Source: DATLAN01 sp035527455
GTDB lineage: Bacteria; Planctomycetota; Planctomycetia; Pirellulales; Thermoguttaceae
Length of the DNA stretch: 20,981 nucleotides
Direction of reading: 5' to 3'
Assembly (NCBI GenBank): GCA_035527455.1
Contig: DATLAN010000605.1
Span: forward strand, 1-20,981
Part shown: one piece after another, positions 14,018 through 20,981 of the stretch
How the letters are laid out: every line of letters begins with the position of its first letter
How positions within the stretch are numbered: the stretch's first letter is position 1
Made by a program: the position numbers and the translations under genes
Notes under the pieces: generated by a model
What the model saw: only the letters and a program-made list of their open reading frames with translations
What the model was told of the DNA's origin: nothing
Database searches by the model: none

Positions 14018-15958
14018 GTGCGCGATTCGGTGGGTTCCTTCTATCGGTTCCTGACGTCGATGCGACTGGCGGTGATCCTGTTGGTCATCCTGGCCGTGGT
14101 GCTTGCCGGGGCGACGTTTCTGGAGGCCGGCCGCGGCCGCGAATACGTCCAGTGGCACGTCTACCACAGCCCATGGTTCAGCGCCCTGCTGGGCCTGTTG
14201 GCGATCAACATCCTGGCGGCCACCATGGTCCGGTTCCCTTGGAAGCGGCGCCAGATGGGCTTCGTGCTCGCGCACGTCGGCTTGCTGGTATTGCTCGGCG
14301 GCGCGATGCAGACCTTCCTCGGGGGAATCGAGGGCCAGCTCTTCTTCGCCGAGGGAGACACGGCCGACACCATCCGGTTATCCGATCGCACCGAGTTGAC
14401 CGTCACGCGAGACACCGCCCAGGGGCAGCAGTCCACAACGATCTCCTTCGAGGCCGGACCGGTCGATTGGCCGCAAGGCAAGGTCCTGGATTTCGGCGAG
14501 TCAGACGGCCTGAAGGTCAAAGCGGTGAATTTCTACCGCCACGCCCGGCGCAGCACGGACGGACCGTCGTGGATCGAAGACGAGTTGGGACTGGGAGGGC
14601 CGGCGTTGAAGCTCGCCCTGACCGATTCCGACGGGCAGCCGGTTACGCTGGCCGGCGCACACGGCGAGAACCAATCGGAGGACTGGCTCGTGATGCACCA
14701 GTTCCGTTCGCAAGAAGAACTCCACGCCGCTTTGCATCCCAACGAGGAGAATCTGCAAGACGCACCGTCGGATCCGCTGAGGTTTCGGCTCCTGACGGCG
14801 CCGACCGATTCGATGCTCGATGAGTTCCTCGCGCCTCCGGATGACGACTTGGGCGAGCAGGGACTGCTTTCCATGCACCATGAAGGCCGGGTCTACCGCG
14901 TGCCGGTGCAGGAGAACGTAGGCAAGCGGGTTCCGGTGGGCGAAAGCGGGATCGAAGTGGAGATCGTCGAGTACCTTCCCAACGCCCGGCTCGCCGGTCA
15001 TGGCCGATCCGGTTCCCTGGGCGACGAGCCGAAGAATCCGCTCTTGGAGCTTCTCGTCCACGTGTCCGACCGCGAGGAGCCGATGCGGGAGATCGCCCGG
15101 GCCAAGGTTCCATTTCAACGTCTCGACGGGGCCTACGGCTGGGACTGTCCGGTCAAGTTCTGGTATCACCACCCGGCGATTTCCGCTCCCGAGGGAGCCG
15201 AATTCCTGCACGTGCCCGACGGCAGGCTGTATTGCCGCGTGGGCCAAGACGGCTCGTATCGGGCGCACGGCGAAGTGAAGTCGGGCGACCGGATCGAGAC
15301 GGCCGCGGACGTCACGGTCTCGATCGTCGAGTACTTTCCTCACGCCCGAGAGCAGGTGACCTTCGAGCCGGTCGAGTTGGAGCCCGGCGAGAGTTCGCTG
15401 CTGGAGGCCGCGGCGCTGGTGCAGGTCACCGCTGAGGGGGCGACGCGGCACGTCTGGTTGCAGCGGGACGGCCGGCAATACGGGTTCCGCTGGATCCTCA
15501 CGCCGGAAGGCCCCGTCCGCCTGACCCTGGGATACGAACAACTGCCGCTGGGCTTCTCGCTGAAGCTGGTGGATTTCACGCGCGGCAAGAACCCCGGCCA
15601 AATGATGGGTGACGCGTCCTTCGTCAGTTCGGTCCAGCTCGTCGACGCCGAACGGGAAATCGACGAGCAACACGAAATCTCCATGAACCGGCCCTTGACC
15701 CACGGGCGATTCACCTTCTACCAGTCCCGTTGCGACACGCTGAGCGACGGAAGGGACGCCTCGTACCTCACCGCCGCGTACGACCCGGGACGGCTGCTGA
15801 AGTATTTCGGCAGCGTGATGCTTTGCGTCGGGATCTTCGTGATGTGTTTCATGAAGGCCTACCTGTCGAGGAAAACGTCGTCCCGAAGCAAAGCCGCCGC
15901 CGGTCCACCGCACTGGAAGGCAGCCGGCCGAGAAGTTCGGGCCGAGAAGCGGAGATGA
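14018..15958 (+). CDS. resB: ResB-like cytochrome c biogenesis protein (System II)
   Basis: The protein is 646 aa from GTG 14018. ResB, also called Ccs1 or CcsB, pairs with CcsA to move heme across the membrane and attach it to CXXCH sites of exported cytochromes. Three N-terminal membrane helices (SMRLAVILLVILAVVLAGATF, then WFSALLGLLAINILAATMV, then GFVLAHVGLLVLLGGA with a conserved-looking His) precede a large extracytoplasmic domain of about 480 residues. A final helix (YFGSVMLCVGIFVMCFMKAYL) closes the protein near its C-terminus. NRPLTHGRFTFYQSRCD before the last helix is typical of ResB. The ccsA gene begins 12 bp downstream, so the two are almost certainly co-transcribed. The tetraheme cytochrome at 797-2404 is a plausible client. 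Confidence 0.9.
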   Translation: MRDSVGSFYRFLTSMRLAVILLVILAVVLAGATFLEAGRGREYVQWHVYHSPWFSALLGLLAINILAATMVRFPWKRRQMGFVLAHVGLLVLLGGAMQTFLGGIEGQLFFAEGDTADTIRLSDRTELTVTRDTAQGQQSTTISFEAGPVDWPQGKVLDFGESDGLKVKAVNFYRHARRSTDGPSWIEDELGLGGPALKLALTDSDGQPVTLAGAHGENQSEDWLVMHQFRSQEELHAALHPNEENLQDAPSDPLRFRLLTAPTDSMLDEFLAPPDDDLGEQGLLSMHHEGRVYRVPVQENVGKRVPVGESGIEVEIVEYLPNARLAGHGRSGSLGDEPKNPLLELLVHVSDREEPMREIARAKVPFQRLDGAYGWDCPVKFWYHHPAISAPEGAEFLHVPDGRLYCRVGQDGSYRAHGEVKSGDRIETAADVTVSIVEYFPHAREQVTFEPVELEPGESSLLEAAALVQVTAEGATRHVWLQRDGRQYGFRWILTPEGPVRLTLGYEQLPLGFSLKLVDFTRGKNPGQMMGDASFVSSVQLVDAEREIDEQHEISMNRPLTHGRFTFYQSRCDTLSDGRDASYLTAAYDPGRLLKYFGSVMLCVGIFVMCFMKAYLSRKTSSRSKAAAGPPHWKAAGREVRAEKRR

Positions 15959-15970
15959 GGGGAGTATTCG

Positions 15971-17920
15971 ATGCGAAATCCTATCGCCGTCTTGCTCACG
16001 TTGTTGCTCCTTGGCGCGTCGGCGGCTGCCGACCAGGTGAACGACACGTTCGACTGGGACGCGTGGCGGCGTCTGCCGGTTCTCGAAGGCGGCCGAAACA
16101 AGCCGCTGGACACGCTCGCCCGGGAAACCCTGCGGATGATCTCCCACCGGACCAGCCTCGCCGACCCGGAAACCGGGCAGAAACTCGACGCCACGGCCCT
16201 GTACCTCGCGATGCTCTTCGATTGGCAAGGTTGGGACCGACCGTCGGATCCCCAGACCGCAGATTCCCTTCCGGCGGATCCCCTTCCGGCGAATCCCCAT
16301 GGGCCGAATCCCCACGCGTCGGACATGCCACATCCCAACGCGTATTCCGGTTTTCCCAAGCCCGACAAGTGGGACGAGGCCCCGTTGCTTCGCGTCGATT
16401 TCCTGCAACTGCGCGAGGCGTTGGGCATGGAAAAGGACCAGAAAGACATCTCGCCGCTTCAACTCGGCGAAGCCAAGGTACGCGACCCGCAAACCGACTC
16501 GGAAGTCTCCTTCCCCATCTGGGCGGCGAAGCTCCGGCTCGAGGCCGAGCGGCGCGAGCGCAACGGTGAACCCGACCTGCCCCGGTTCGAGACCAAGGGC
16601 CTGGAACTGGCCGGCCAGCTCTGGACTTACGAGGCCCTCCGTGCGGGAAGGGGAATGCCCATCGTGCCGATCCGGGGCGACGAACTCCAGCAATGGGCGT
16701 CGCTCGCCCAGTTGGTGCAAACCGGCTTCAACGACCAGACGGATCCCACCGGGAAGGTGCGAGAAATCCAGCGGCAGTTCCACAACGCCCGGGCGGCCTA
16801 CCTGGGCAACTCGCCGGCCGACTTCAATCGGGCCTCGGCCGCACTGATCGCGGCGGCGGCAGAGCTGGGCCCGAAACTGGGTGCCTATCCCGACCAGGAA
16901 ACCATCGATCTGGAAGTCGCTTACAACCGCTGGGTGCCGTTCCGTTTCGCCTGGGTGTTCACGCTGTCGGCCTTCGTGTGCCTGCTGTTGAGCACGGCCG
17001 TGCGATGGAAGCCCTTCTACATCGCCGGATGGGCGACCTTCTGCGGCGGGCTGGCGGCCATGGTCATCGGCTTCGGCATGCGGATCGAGATCTCCGGCCG
17101 GGCACCCGTGACGAATCTCTACGAATCGGTGATCTACTCGGGTTTGGGGATGGCCGTGATCGGCGTGGTGTTGGAGATCATCTCCCGCCGAAAGTACATC
17201 CTCGCCGCGGCGGCGGCCGTTTGCACCGTCGCGCTGGTCCTGGCCGACGCTTGTCCGACGATCCTCGACCCCAGCCTGCGGCCCCTGCCGGCGATCCTGC
17301 GGAACAACTTCTGGCTGATCATCCACGTCATGACCATCATGCTCAGCTACTCCGCCTTTGCCCTGGCATTGGGAATCGGCAACATCACGCTGGGCTATTA
17401 CCTGGTCGGCTCCGAGAAACGGGAAGTGATCGGGAGCCTCAGCAAATTCACCTACAAGACGCTGCAGGTCGGCGTCCTGCTGCTGGCCGTGGGCACGATC
17501 CTCGGCGCGATCTGGGCCGATTACGCTTGGGGACGCTTCTGGGGATGGGACCCGAAAGAGGTCTGGGCACTGATCGCCCTGCTGGGTTACCTGGCCGTGT
17601 TGCACGCCCGATATGCGGGCTGGGTGAAGGACCTCGGGCTGGCGTTCCTGTCGGTGAACTGCTTCGCCCTGGTGATCGCCGCCTGGTATCTGGTCAATTT
17701 TCTCGCCGCCGGATTGCACAAGTACGGATTCACCGGCGACGGCGGCCAGTTCTACGTGTTGGGTGCCGTGGTGCTCCAGTTCGCCTACACGCTGATCGCC
17801 GCCGCCGCAGGCAACGCCAGACGCGGCCGCAGCGCCCCGGCCGAAGAACTCCCGCCCGCCGAACCGGCCACACCGCAAACCGATCCGAGTGCGGCCCCGC
17901 ACCGTCGAAAAGCGGCCTAG
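15971..17920 (+). CDS. ccsA: CcsA/ResC-like cytochrome c biogenesis protein (System II) with long N-terminal domain
   Basis: The protein is 649 aa. GAGGGGAG at 15956-15963 overlaps the resB stop and precedes ATG 15971. A signal-like N-terminus (MRNPIAVLLTLLLLGASAAA) leads into a soluble region of about 290 residues, absent from short CcsA proteins. Several membrane helices follow from about residue 318 (WVPFRFAWVFTLSAFVCLLL). CcsA hallmarks are PVTNLYESVIY, His452 (LIIHVMTIMLSY), the tryptophan-rich heme motif at 515-530 (WADYAWGRFWGWDPKE) and His583 (AAGLHKYGF). Together with ResB it forms the heme-delivery and lyase complex. Residues 98-117 are encoded by four 15-nt repeats and form a Pro/Asn-rich insert that may be variable. 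The tail is Ala/Pro/Glu-rich and cytoplasmic or disordered. Confidence 0.93.
   Translation: MRNPIAVLLTLLLLGASAAADQVNDTFDWDAWRRLPVLEGGRNKPLDTLARETLRMISHRTSLADPETGQKLDATALYLAMLFDWQGWDRPSDPQTADSLPADPLPANPHGPNPHASDMPHPNAYSGFPKPDKWDEAPLLRVDFLQLREALGMEKDQKDISPLQLGEAKVRDPQTDSEVSFPIWAAKLRLEAERRERNGEPDLPRFETKGLELAGQLWTYEALRAGRGMPIVPIRGDELQQWASLAQLVQTGFNDQTDPTGKVREIQRQFHNARAAYLGNSPADFNRASAALIAAAAELGPKLGAYPDQETIDLEVAYNRWVPFRFAWVFTLSAFVCLLLSTAVRWKPFYIAGWATFCGGLAAMVIGFGMRIEISGRAPVTNLYESVIYSGLGMAVIGVVLEIISRRKYILAAAAAVCTVALVLADACPTILDPSLRPLPAILRNNFWLIIHVMTIMLSYSAFALALGIGNITLGYYLVGSEKREVIGSLSKFTYKTLQVGVLLLAVGTILGAIWADYAWGRFWGWDPKEVWALIALLGYLAVLHARYAGWVKDLGLAFLSVNCFALVIAAWYLVNFLAAGLHKYGFTGDGGQFYVLGAVVLQFAYTLIAAAAGNARRGRSAPAEELPPAEPATPQTDPSAAPHRRKAA
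16262..16321 (+). repeat. Four 15-nt in-frame repeats inside ccsA
   Basis: Units at 16262-16276, 16277-16291, 16292-16306 and 16307-16321 follow the pattern GATTCCCTTCCGGCG with progressive changes. They encode DSLPA, DPLPA, NPHGP and NPHAS, a Pro-rich five-residue repeat in the extracytoplasmic part. Because the unit is a multiple of three, slippage would change length without breaking the frame. Confidence 0.8.
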
Positions 17921-17940
17921 CTCAGACTATTCATAGGCTT

Positions 17941-17970
17941 GTAGCTACGTTCGCCAGAACGTGGAGCTAC
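17941..17970. repeat. Imperfect hairpin repeat after ccsA
   Basis: GTAGCTACGTTC (17941-17952), a 4-nt loop, then GAACGTGGAGCTAC (17957-17970) pair over 12 bp with a two-base bulge. No T-run follows, so it is not a classical intrinsic terminator. It resembles a palindromic intergenic repeat. Its position, 21 bp after the ccsA stop, could still help protect the 3' end of the transcript. Confidence 0.55.
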
Positions 17971-18049
17971 GACAGTGTGTCACGCAATTCCCGGGGTCAT
18001 GAATAATCCGGGCTAGCGGCAGCGGAAAAACAACCCTCCGGCGAGCATC

Positions 18050-18529
18050 ATGCCTTTGGAAGACACGATCATCGACGAGTTGCGATCTGCGGCGCAAGCG
18101 GCCGCCGAGAACGCTTACTGTCCCTACAGCCACTTCCCCGTCGGGGCAAGCGTGCTCACCGATTCGGGCGAGATCTTCTCCGGCTGCAACGTGGAGAACG
18201 CTTCCTTCGGACTGACGGTCTGTGCCGAACGCAACGCCGTCCTTCAGGCGGTCGCCAAGGGACATCGCAAGATCGTTGCCGTGGTCGTAGTGACGGACGC
18301 GGATTCTCCCACGCCGCCGTGCGGAGCCTGCCGGCAGGTGATCCACGAGTTCGGCCCGGACGCCGAAATCCTCAGCTTCTCGGCCGATGGAACCATGTTG
18401 CGGCAAACGCTCGGCGAACTGTTGCCGCAAGCCTTCGGTCCGGACAATCTCGATGGACCGGATAGGCAGTCGAGGCTTCAGCGGCGGTATCCCCAACCTT
18501 GGAACTCGAAGTTGAGTCCTCCGCCGTAA
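18050..18529 (+). CDS. cdd: Cytidine deaminase
   Basis: The protein is 159 aa. It converts cytidine or deoxycytidine to uridine or deoxyuridine in pyrimidine salvage in the cytoplasm. Zinc and catalytic motifs are intact: CAERNAV at 58-64 (Cys58, proton-shuttling Glu60) and PPCGACRQV (Cys91, Cys94). Other family marks are AYCPYSHFPVGAS, GCNVENASFGLT and LLPQAFGP. Usual tetrameric Cdd proteins end about 130-135 residues in, just after the AFGP motif. This one has about 25 extra residues (DGPDRQSRLQRR...) that overlap the last 52 bp of a convergent gene. No strong ribosome site precedes ATG 18050, but family homology begins within the first 15 residues. Confidence 0.95.
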   Translation: MPLEDTIIDELRSAAQAAAENAYCPYSHFPVGASVLTDSGEIFSGCNVENASFGLTVCAERNAVLQAVAKGHRKIVAVVVVTDADSPTPPCGACRQVIHEFGPDAEILSFSADGTMLRQTLGELLPQAFGPDNLDGPDRQSRLQRRYPQPWNSKLSPPP

Positions 18530-18801
18530 TATCCCGGCTGGTATCCTCGGTCATAGGGGACATAGCTCGGCGACGGGGTGTTGTAGTAGGATCGAGGGTG
18601 CGTTTGATACCGGTCACGGGAATGGATCTGCCGGATCCTCTCGACCTCTGCCAAATGCGGACTGTAGCCGCCAATCCGCGAATTGTAGCCTTGGTAGCTT
18701 GGGTAACTACGGTAGCCCCGGTAGCCGATTTGGGCTAAAGCCGAGTTCGCTGCCAGGCCGACGCCCACCAGGACGGCCACTGTCAGTAGGACACGTTTCA
18801 T
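18478..18801 (-). CDS. Small secreted tyrosine/glycine-rich protein
   Basis: The protein is 107 aa from ATG 18801, with AAGGAG on the minus strand 6 nt upstream, a strong ribosome site that decides the start. Residues 1-23 are a signal peptide ending SALA-Q. The mature 84 residues contain 15 tyrosines plus many Gly, Ser, Arg and Pro (GYRGY, SYPSYQGY, SYYNTPSPSYVPYD, PGYYGGG). A short helical EVERIRQIHSRDRYQ segment lies in the middle. I do not recognise the family. Low-complexity Tyr/Gly proteins often act in cell envelopes or matrices, but no role is assigned. Its 3' end overlaps the 3' end of the cytidine deaminase gene by 52 bp. Confidence 0.75.
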   Translation of the reverse strand: MKRVLLTVAVLVGVGLAANSALAQIGYRGYRSYPSYQGYNSRIGGYSPHLAEVERIRQIHSRDRYQTHPRSYYNTPSPSYVPYDRGYQPGYYGGGLNFEFQGWGYRR

Positions 18802-19151
18802 AACGTTCTCCTTTTCCGCGCGTTGAGGGGGGAGGGTAATGGTCTTGGTCGAGGCGAATGACGACGATATACCGCCCCGTGCCGAACCACTCATGCAATT
18901 CCCGGGCCGAAGGACACCGGAATGAACGTAGCTCTATATTTCAAAAGAACTTACGGCAATCCGGCAGATCCTAAGATGCTCCCCGCCTGTTATCGATTCG
19001 AGGGCGCTTGTGTCACGCCTGCGCAACTTTCCTGATGAGAGCGGGTCCATCAACGCGATGCTGATTGTGGATTGACTTACTTGCGTCGGTCCGGTAACCA
19101 TGGACCGTGTTCTCATTGCCCATCATCGACGTCCGTTAAGGAGCAACACAC
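18802..19151. other. Divergent intergenic region between small secreted protein and lipoprotein ORF
   Basis: These 350 bp contain the upstream regions of two divergent small genes. A plus-strand TTGACT at 19072-19077 has no good -10 box at 16-18 bp. The sequence around 18935-18950 is unusually AT-rich for the window. No RNA gene or repeat was recognised. Confidence 0.4.
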
Positions 19152-19223
19152 ATGAGACGGCTGCTTTTGTCCGCGGCGCTGTTGGCCGGGTTGATATCGT
19201 TTGCCGGATGTAGCCCGGGCTGA
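19152..19223 (+). CDS. Tiny lipoprotein ORF (23 aa), possibly truncated by TGA
   Basis: ATG 19152 is preceded by AAGGAG at 19138-19143, 8 nt away. The 23-codon frame encodes MRRLLLSAALLAGLISFAGC followed by Ser-Pro-Gly and TGA. This is a good lipoprotein signal except for Phe at -3 of the lipobox. The mature product would be only four residues. Beyond the TGA the same frame continues for 30 more codons to TGA 19314-19316, Pro/Gly-rich with GC-rich third positions. This hints at a formerly longer lipoprotein, with one mutation such as TGG to TGA ending it early. A genuine tiny lipoprotein of the entericidin kind is the alternative. No function is assigned. Confidence 0.5.
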   Translation: MRRLLLSAALLAGLISFAGCSPG

Positions 19224-19362
19224 CCGCCCCGCGAGAACGGGCCCGGTCCGGGTCCGCAAGTGCATCATGCGGCTGGCCAAATCATCTCTGCCTTGGGCTC
19301 GCCGGCCGAACCATGAGTAACCGGCCCGCGGCACTTCCCCCTTGTCCAATCGCCTGAAACGT

Positions 19363-19401
19363 CCATAATTGCCCGTGAGGTTATTCCTCACGTGATTATG
19401 G
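19363..19401 (+). promoter_or_regulatory. Two-tier leader hairpin before the PfkB-family kinase gene
   Basis: CCATAAT (19363-19369) pairs with ATTATGG (19395-19401), and CGTGAGG (19374-19380) pairs with CCTCACG (19386-19392). A small internal loop (TGCC against TG) separates the two stems, and a TTATT loop closes the hairpin. The hairpin ends 11 nt before the GGGGG ribosome site of the kinase. No T-run follows, so it is a leader structure or DNA-binding palindrome rather than a standard terminator. Confidence 0.6.
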
Positions 19402-19424
19402 GCCGAAGCAACGGGGGTTCCGTT

Positions 19425-20327
19425 ATGTCGCTTGTCGTCGTGGGATCGGTCGCCTTGGATACCGTGGAGACGCCCAGCCAGCGCCGCGAAGACGTGCTGG
19501 GCGGGTCGGCGTCCTATTTCTCGTATGCCGCCAGTTTCTTTGCGCCGGTGCGGCTGGTGAGCGTGGTGGGGGAAGATTGGCCCGCCGAGCACACCCGATT
19601 GCTCGAATCGCGCAACATCGACACGTCGGAGCTGTACGTGGTGCCCGGCGGCAAGACGTTCCGTTGGACCGGAAAATACCAGCCCAACATGAACGATCGC
19701 GATACGCTCGACGTGCAACTGAACGTGATGGACGACTTCAATCCGACGCTCTCCGAGGAGTCGCGGCGGTGCCGGTTCCTGTTCCTGGCCAACGATCCGC
19801 CGCAGTTGCAGATGCGGATCCTCGAGCAATGCCCCGGCACCACGCTGACGATGGCCGACACGATGGACCTGTGGATCAACAACGAACGGGAAGGGCTGCT
19901 GGAGTTGCTCGAGCGGATCGACGGGATGGTGCTCAACGACAGCGAGGCGATCCTGCTGACCGGCGAAGACAACCTGGTCCGTGCCGGCCACTTGGTTCGC
20001 GAGATGGGCCCGCGGTTCGTCGTCATCAAGAAGGGCGAACACGGGGCCATGTTCTTCAGCAAGCACGAAACGTACGTCCTGCCGGCTTATCCCACGCCCG
20101 ACGTGGTCGACCCGACCGGGGCCGGCGACAGTTTCGCCGGCGGGATGATGGGCTACCTGGCCGCACAGGGCAGCTTCGATCCGAAGACCCTCAAGGAAGC
20201 CCTGGCCTACGGCACGCTGGCGGCCAGTTTCACCGTAGAAGATTTCAGCCTCGACGGACTGAAGAAGATCGAACGGGCGGATCTGGAACATCGCATGGAA
20301 GAGTATCGGAGGATGCTGAGTTTTTGA
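19425..20327 (+). CDS. PfkB-family carbohydrate/nucleoside kinase
   Basis: The protein is 300 aa from ATG 19425, with GGGGG at 19413-19417. An in-frame GTG at 19392 would lie inside the leader hairpin and is rejected. PfkB (ribokinase-like) kinases phosphorylate sugars or nucleosides with ATP in the cytoplasm. Visible features are VVVGSVALDTVE at the N-terminus, the substrate-side GGSASYFSYAAS (26-37), NDSEAILLTG (171-180), IKKGEHGA (201-208), and the catalytic and anion-hole motif VDPTGAGDSFAGG (228-240, base Asp235). Length and motif order fit the family. Two-Gly 'GG' and DTxGAGD motifs are intact, so it should be active; the substrate cannot be predicted. It starts 201 bp after the tiny lipoprotein ORF. 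Confidence 0.9.
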   Translation: MSLVVVGSVALDTVETPSQRREDVLGGSASYFSYAASFFAPVRLVSVVGEDWPAEHTRLLESRNIDTSELYVVPGGKTFRWTGKYQPNMNDRDTLDVQLNVMDDFNPTLSEESRRCRFLFLANDPPQLQMRILEQCPGTTLTMADTMDLWINNEREGLLELLERIDGMVLNDSEAILLTGEDNLVRAGHLVREMGPRFVVIKKGEHGAMFFSKHETYVLPAYPTPDVVDPTGAGDSFAGGMMGYLAAQGSFDPKTLKEALAYGTLAASFTVEDFSLDGLKKIERADLEHRMEEYRRMLSF

Positions 20328-20981
20328 GGGATTGGGGACTCGGGGCTGGGGATTCGGAGGCGAGGGTCATCGAAAGCGTCGTGGCATGTGGCTGGCCGCC
20401 TTTTTTTCCCGGTTGGAGCGTCGCGAGACAACAATGGGCATTTCTCGCATCCGCGCGGGTCGACGCAAGCTGATTCCCCGCAGACGGTTACGTGAACAGG
20501 GGCAGATGCCGCGAAGGCGCCCGGCGAGATTGTTTCCCGCCCCACGCCTACCCGGTTGCAGACGGCCGTCGGTCGTGCCGGTGCGCAAGTCGTTCTCTGC
20601 AAAGAACTTGCATCGCTCGAAAGCCCATTGACAAACGGGCGTCGATCGGTTCGATTGGGCCTTTGTTTCCTCGACGCAAGACTTGACACCAAAGCACCTT
20701 ACGGCATTGTTTTCCACTTTTTCGAGATTTCGCTTTTCCAAAGAAAACAATTCGAAGGGCTTGTTCCGGCCTACTTCGCTCACCGACGCGAGCCATGGAG
20801 ACCACGATAAGTATACTAATATCCAGTACTATATCACCTCACCCGTCATCAATCAACGTCGCAACTTGGGCCACCTGCCGATGCTTCCCCTTACCGGACA
20901 GTGCCAATGGGGTGGGCGCGGCATGGGGGGTGCGCGGGTGGGCTGACGGCTCGCTCAGCGGCTGCGTTTCCGCCACGCATA
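20328..20981. other. Right-end region without a supported gene
   Basis: These 654 bp hold open frames on both strands, none with protein-like composition or a good start. The first 24 bases are a G-run motif. A possible terminator lies at 20388-20407. TTGACA occurs at 20628-20633 and 20683-20688, each with only a poor -10 box. Bases 20680-20860 are AT-rich relative to the rest of the window, including TATACT at 20812-20817. A gene starting beyond the right edge could be served from here. Confidence 0.4.
20388..20407 (+). terminator. Weak candidate intrinsic terminator after the kinase gene
   Basis: GTGG-CTGG-CCGC (20388-20399) can form a 4-bp stem with one G-U pair, followed by C and seven T residues (20401-20407). 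The T-run is convincing but the stem is short, so the call is tentative. It lies 60 bp after the kinase stop. Confidence 0.3.

Noticed and set aside
14501..17902. Very long minus-strand open frame (1133 codons) opposite resB and ccsA
   Set aside because: It is antisense to two clearly recognisable genes, its residues show no domain, and long antisense frames are common in GC-rich DNA.
17981..18906. Near-identical 15-mers (CACGCAATTCCCGGG and CATGCAATTCCCGGG) flanking cdd and the Tyr-rich gene, as a possible insertion duplication
   Set aside because: One mismatch over 15 bases is expected for several pairs by chance among all positions, and no mobile gene lies between them.
19072..19100. Promoter with TTGACT for the tiny lipoprotein ORF
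   Set aside because: The hexamer at the -10 position after 17 bp matches only two of six consensus bases.
19221..19223. TGA in the tiny lipoprotein ORF as a selenocysteine codon
   Set aside because: No selenoprotein family is recognised and no SECIS-like hairpin is evident just after the codon; a nonsense mutation or true stop is simpler.
20706..20751. Nine-bp inverted repeat ATTGTTTTC/GAAAACAAT
   Set aside because: Arms of this length separated by up to 50 nt are expected a few times by chance in a window this size.

Overview
The window reads as a chromosomal segment from a GC-rich member of the Planctomycetota, probably close to Pirellulales. This placement is inferred from gene content, not from a marker gene. 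The supporting families are a Tat-exported Gfo/Idh/MocA oxidoreductase beside a DUF1080-ThuA fusion, a DUF1573 protein, a tetraheme cytochrome with a metallophosphatase-like N-terminal half, a thioredoxin-fold protein with acidic calcium-loop-like repeats, split System II cytochrome c biogenesis genes, and many short intergenic inverted repeats.

Layout, left to right. (1) 1-796: the N-terminal 214 codons of a tyrosine recombinase on the minus strand, running off the left edge, with its own likely promoter and phased GGTGTC half-sites. (2) 797-3771, minus strand: a tetraheme c-type cytochrome lipoprotein and a DUF1573 protein, separated by a nested four-copy REP-like repeat. (3) 4110-6517, plus strand: a secreted thioredoxin-fold protein whose CXXC is lost, and a small membrane protein. 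(4) About 500 bp without a convincing gene. (5) 7017-10131, plus strand: the oxidoreductase and the DUF1080-ThuA protein, a likely 3-keto-glycoside module. (6) 10145-13562, minus strand: a PIN-TRAM membrane protein followed by a membrane-fused spermidine-synthase-like protein. (7) 14018-17920, plus strand: ResB and CcsA, preceded by a perfect 24-bp inverted-repeat element. (8) 18050-20327: cytidine deaminase, a convergent Tyr-rich secreted protein, a tiny lipoprotein ORF, and a PfkB-family kinase behind a strong leader hairpin. (9) 20328-20981: no supported gene, with a G-quadruplex-type run right after the kinase stop.

How the genes may work together. ResB and CcsA attach heme to exported CXXCH apoproteins, and the tetraheme cytochrome in the same window is a natural client. 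The oxidoreductase and DUF1080-ThuA protein fit oxidation to, and cleavage of, 3-keto sugars outside the cytoplasm. Most other genes look like ordinary chromosomal neighbours. The recombinase at the left edge is the only mobile-element gene, so an integrated element may lie outside the window on that side.

I found no CRISPR array, rRNA, tRNA or recognisable defence system. The less ordinary signals are the intergenic repeats, the degenerate thioredoxin and metallophosphatase folds, the lipoprotein ORF interrupted by TGA, and the kinase leader hairpin.
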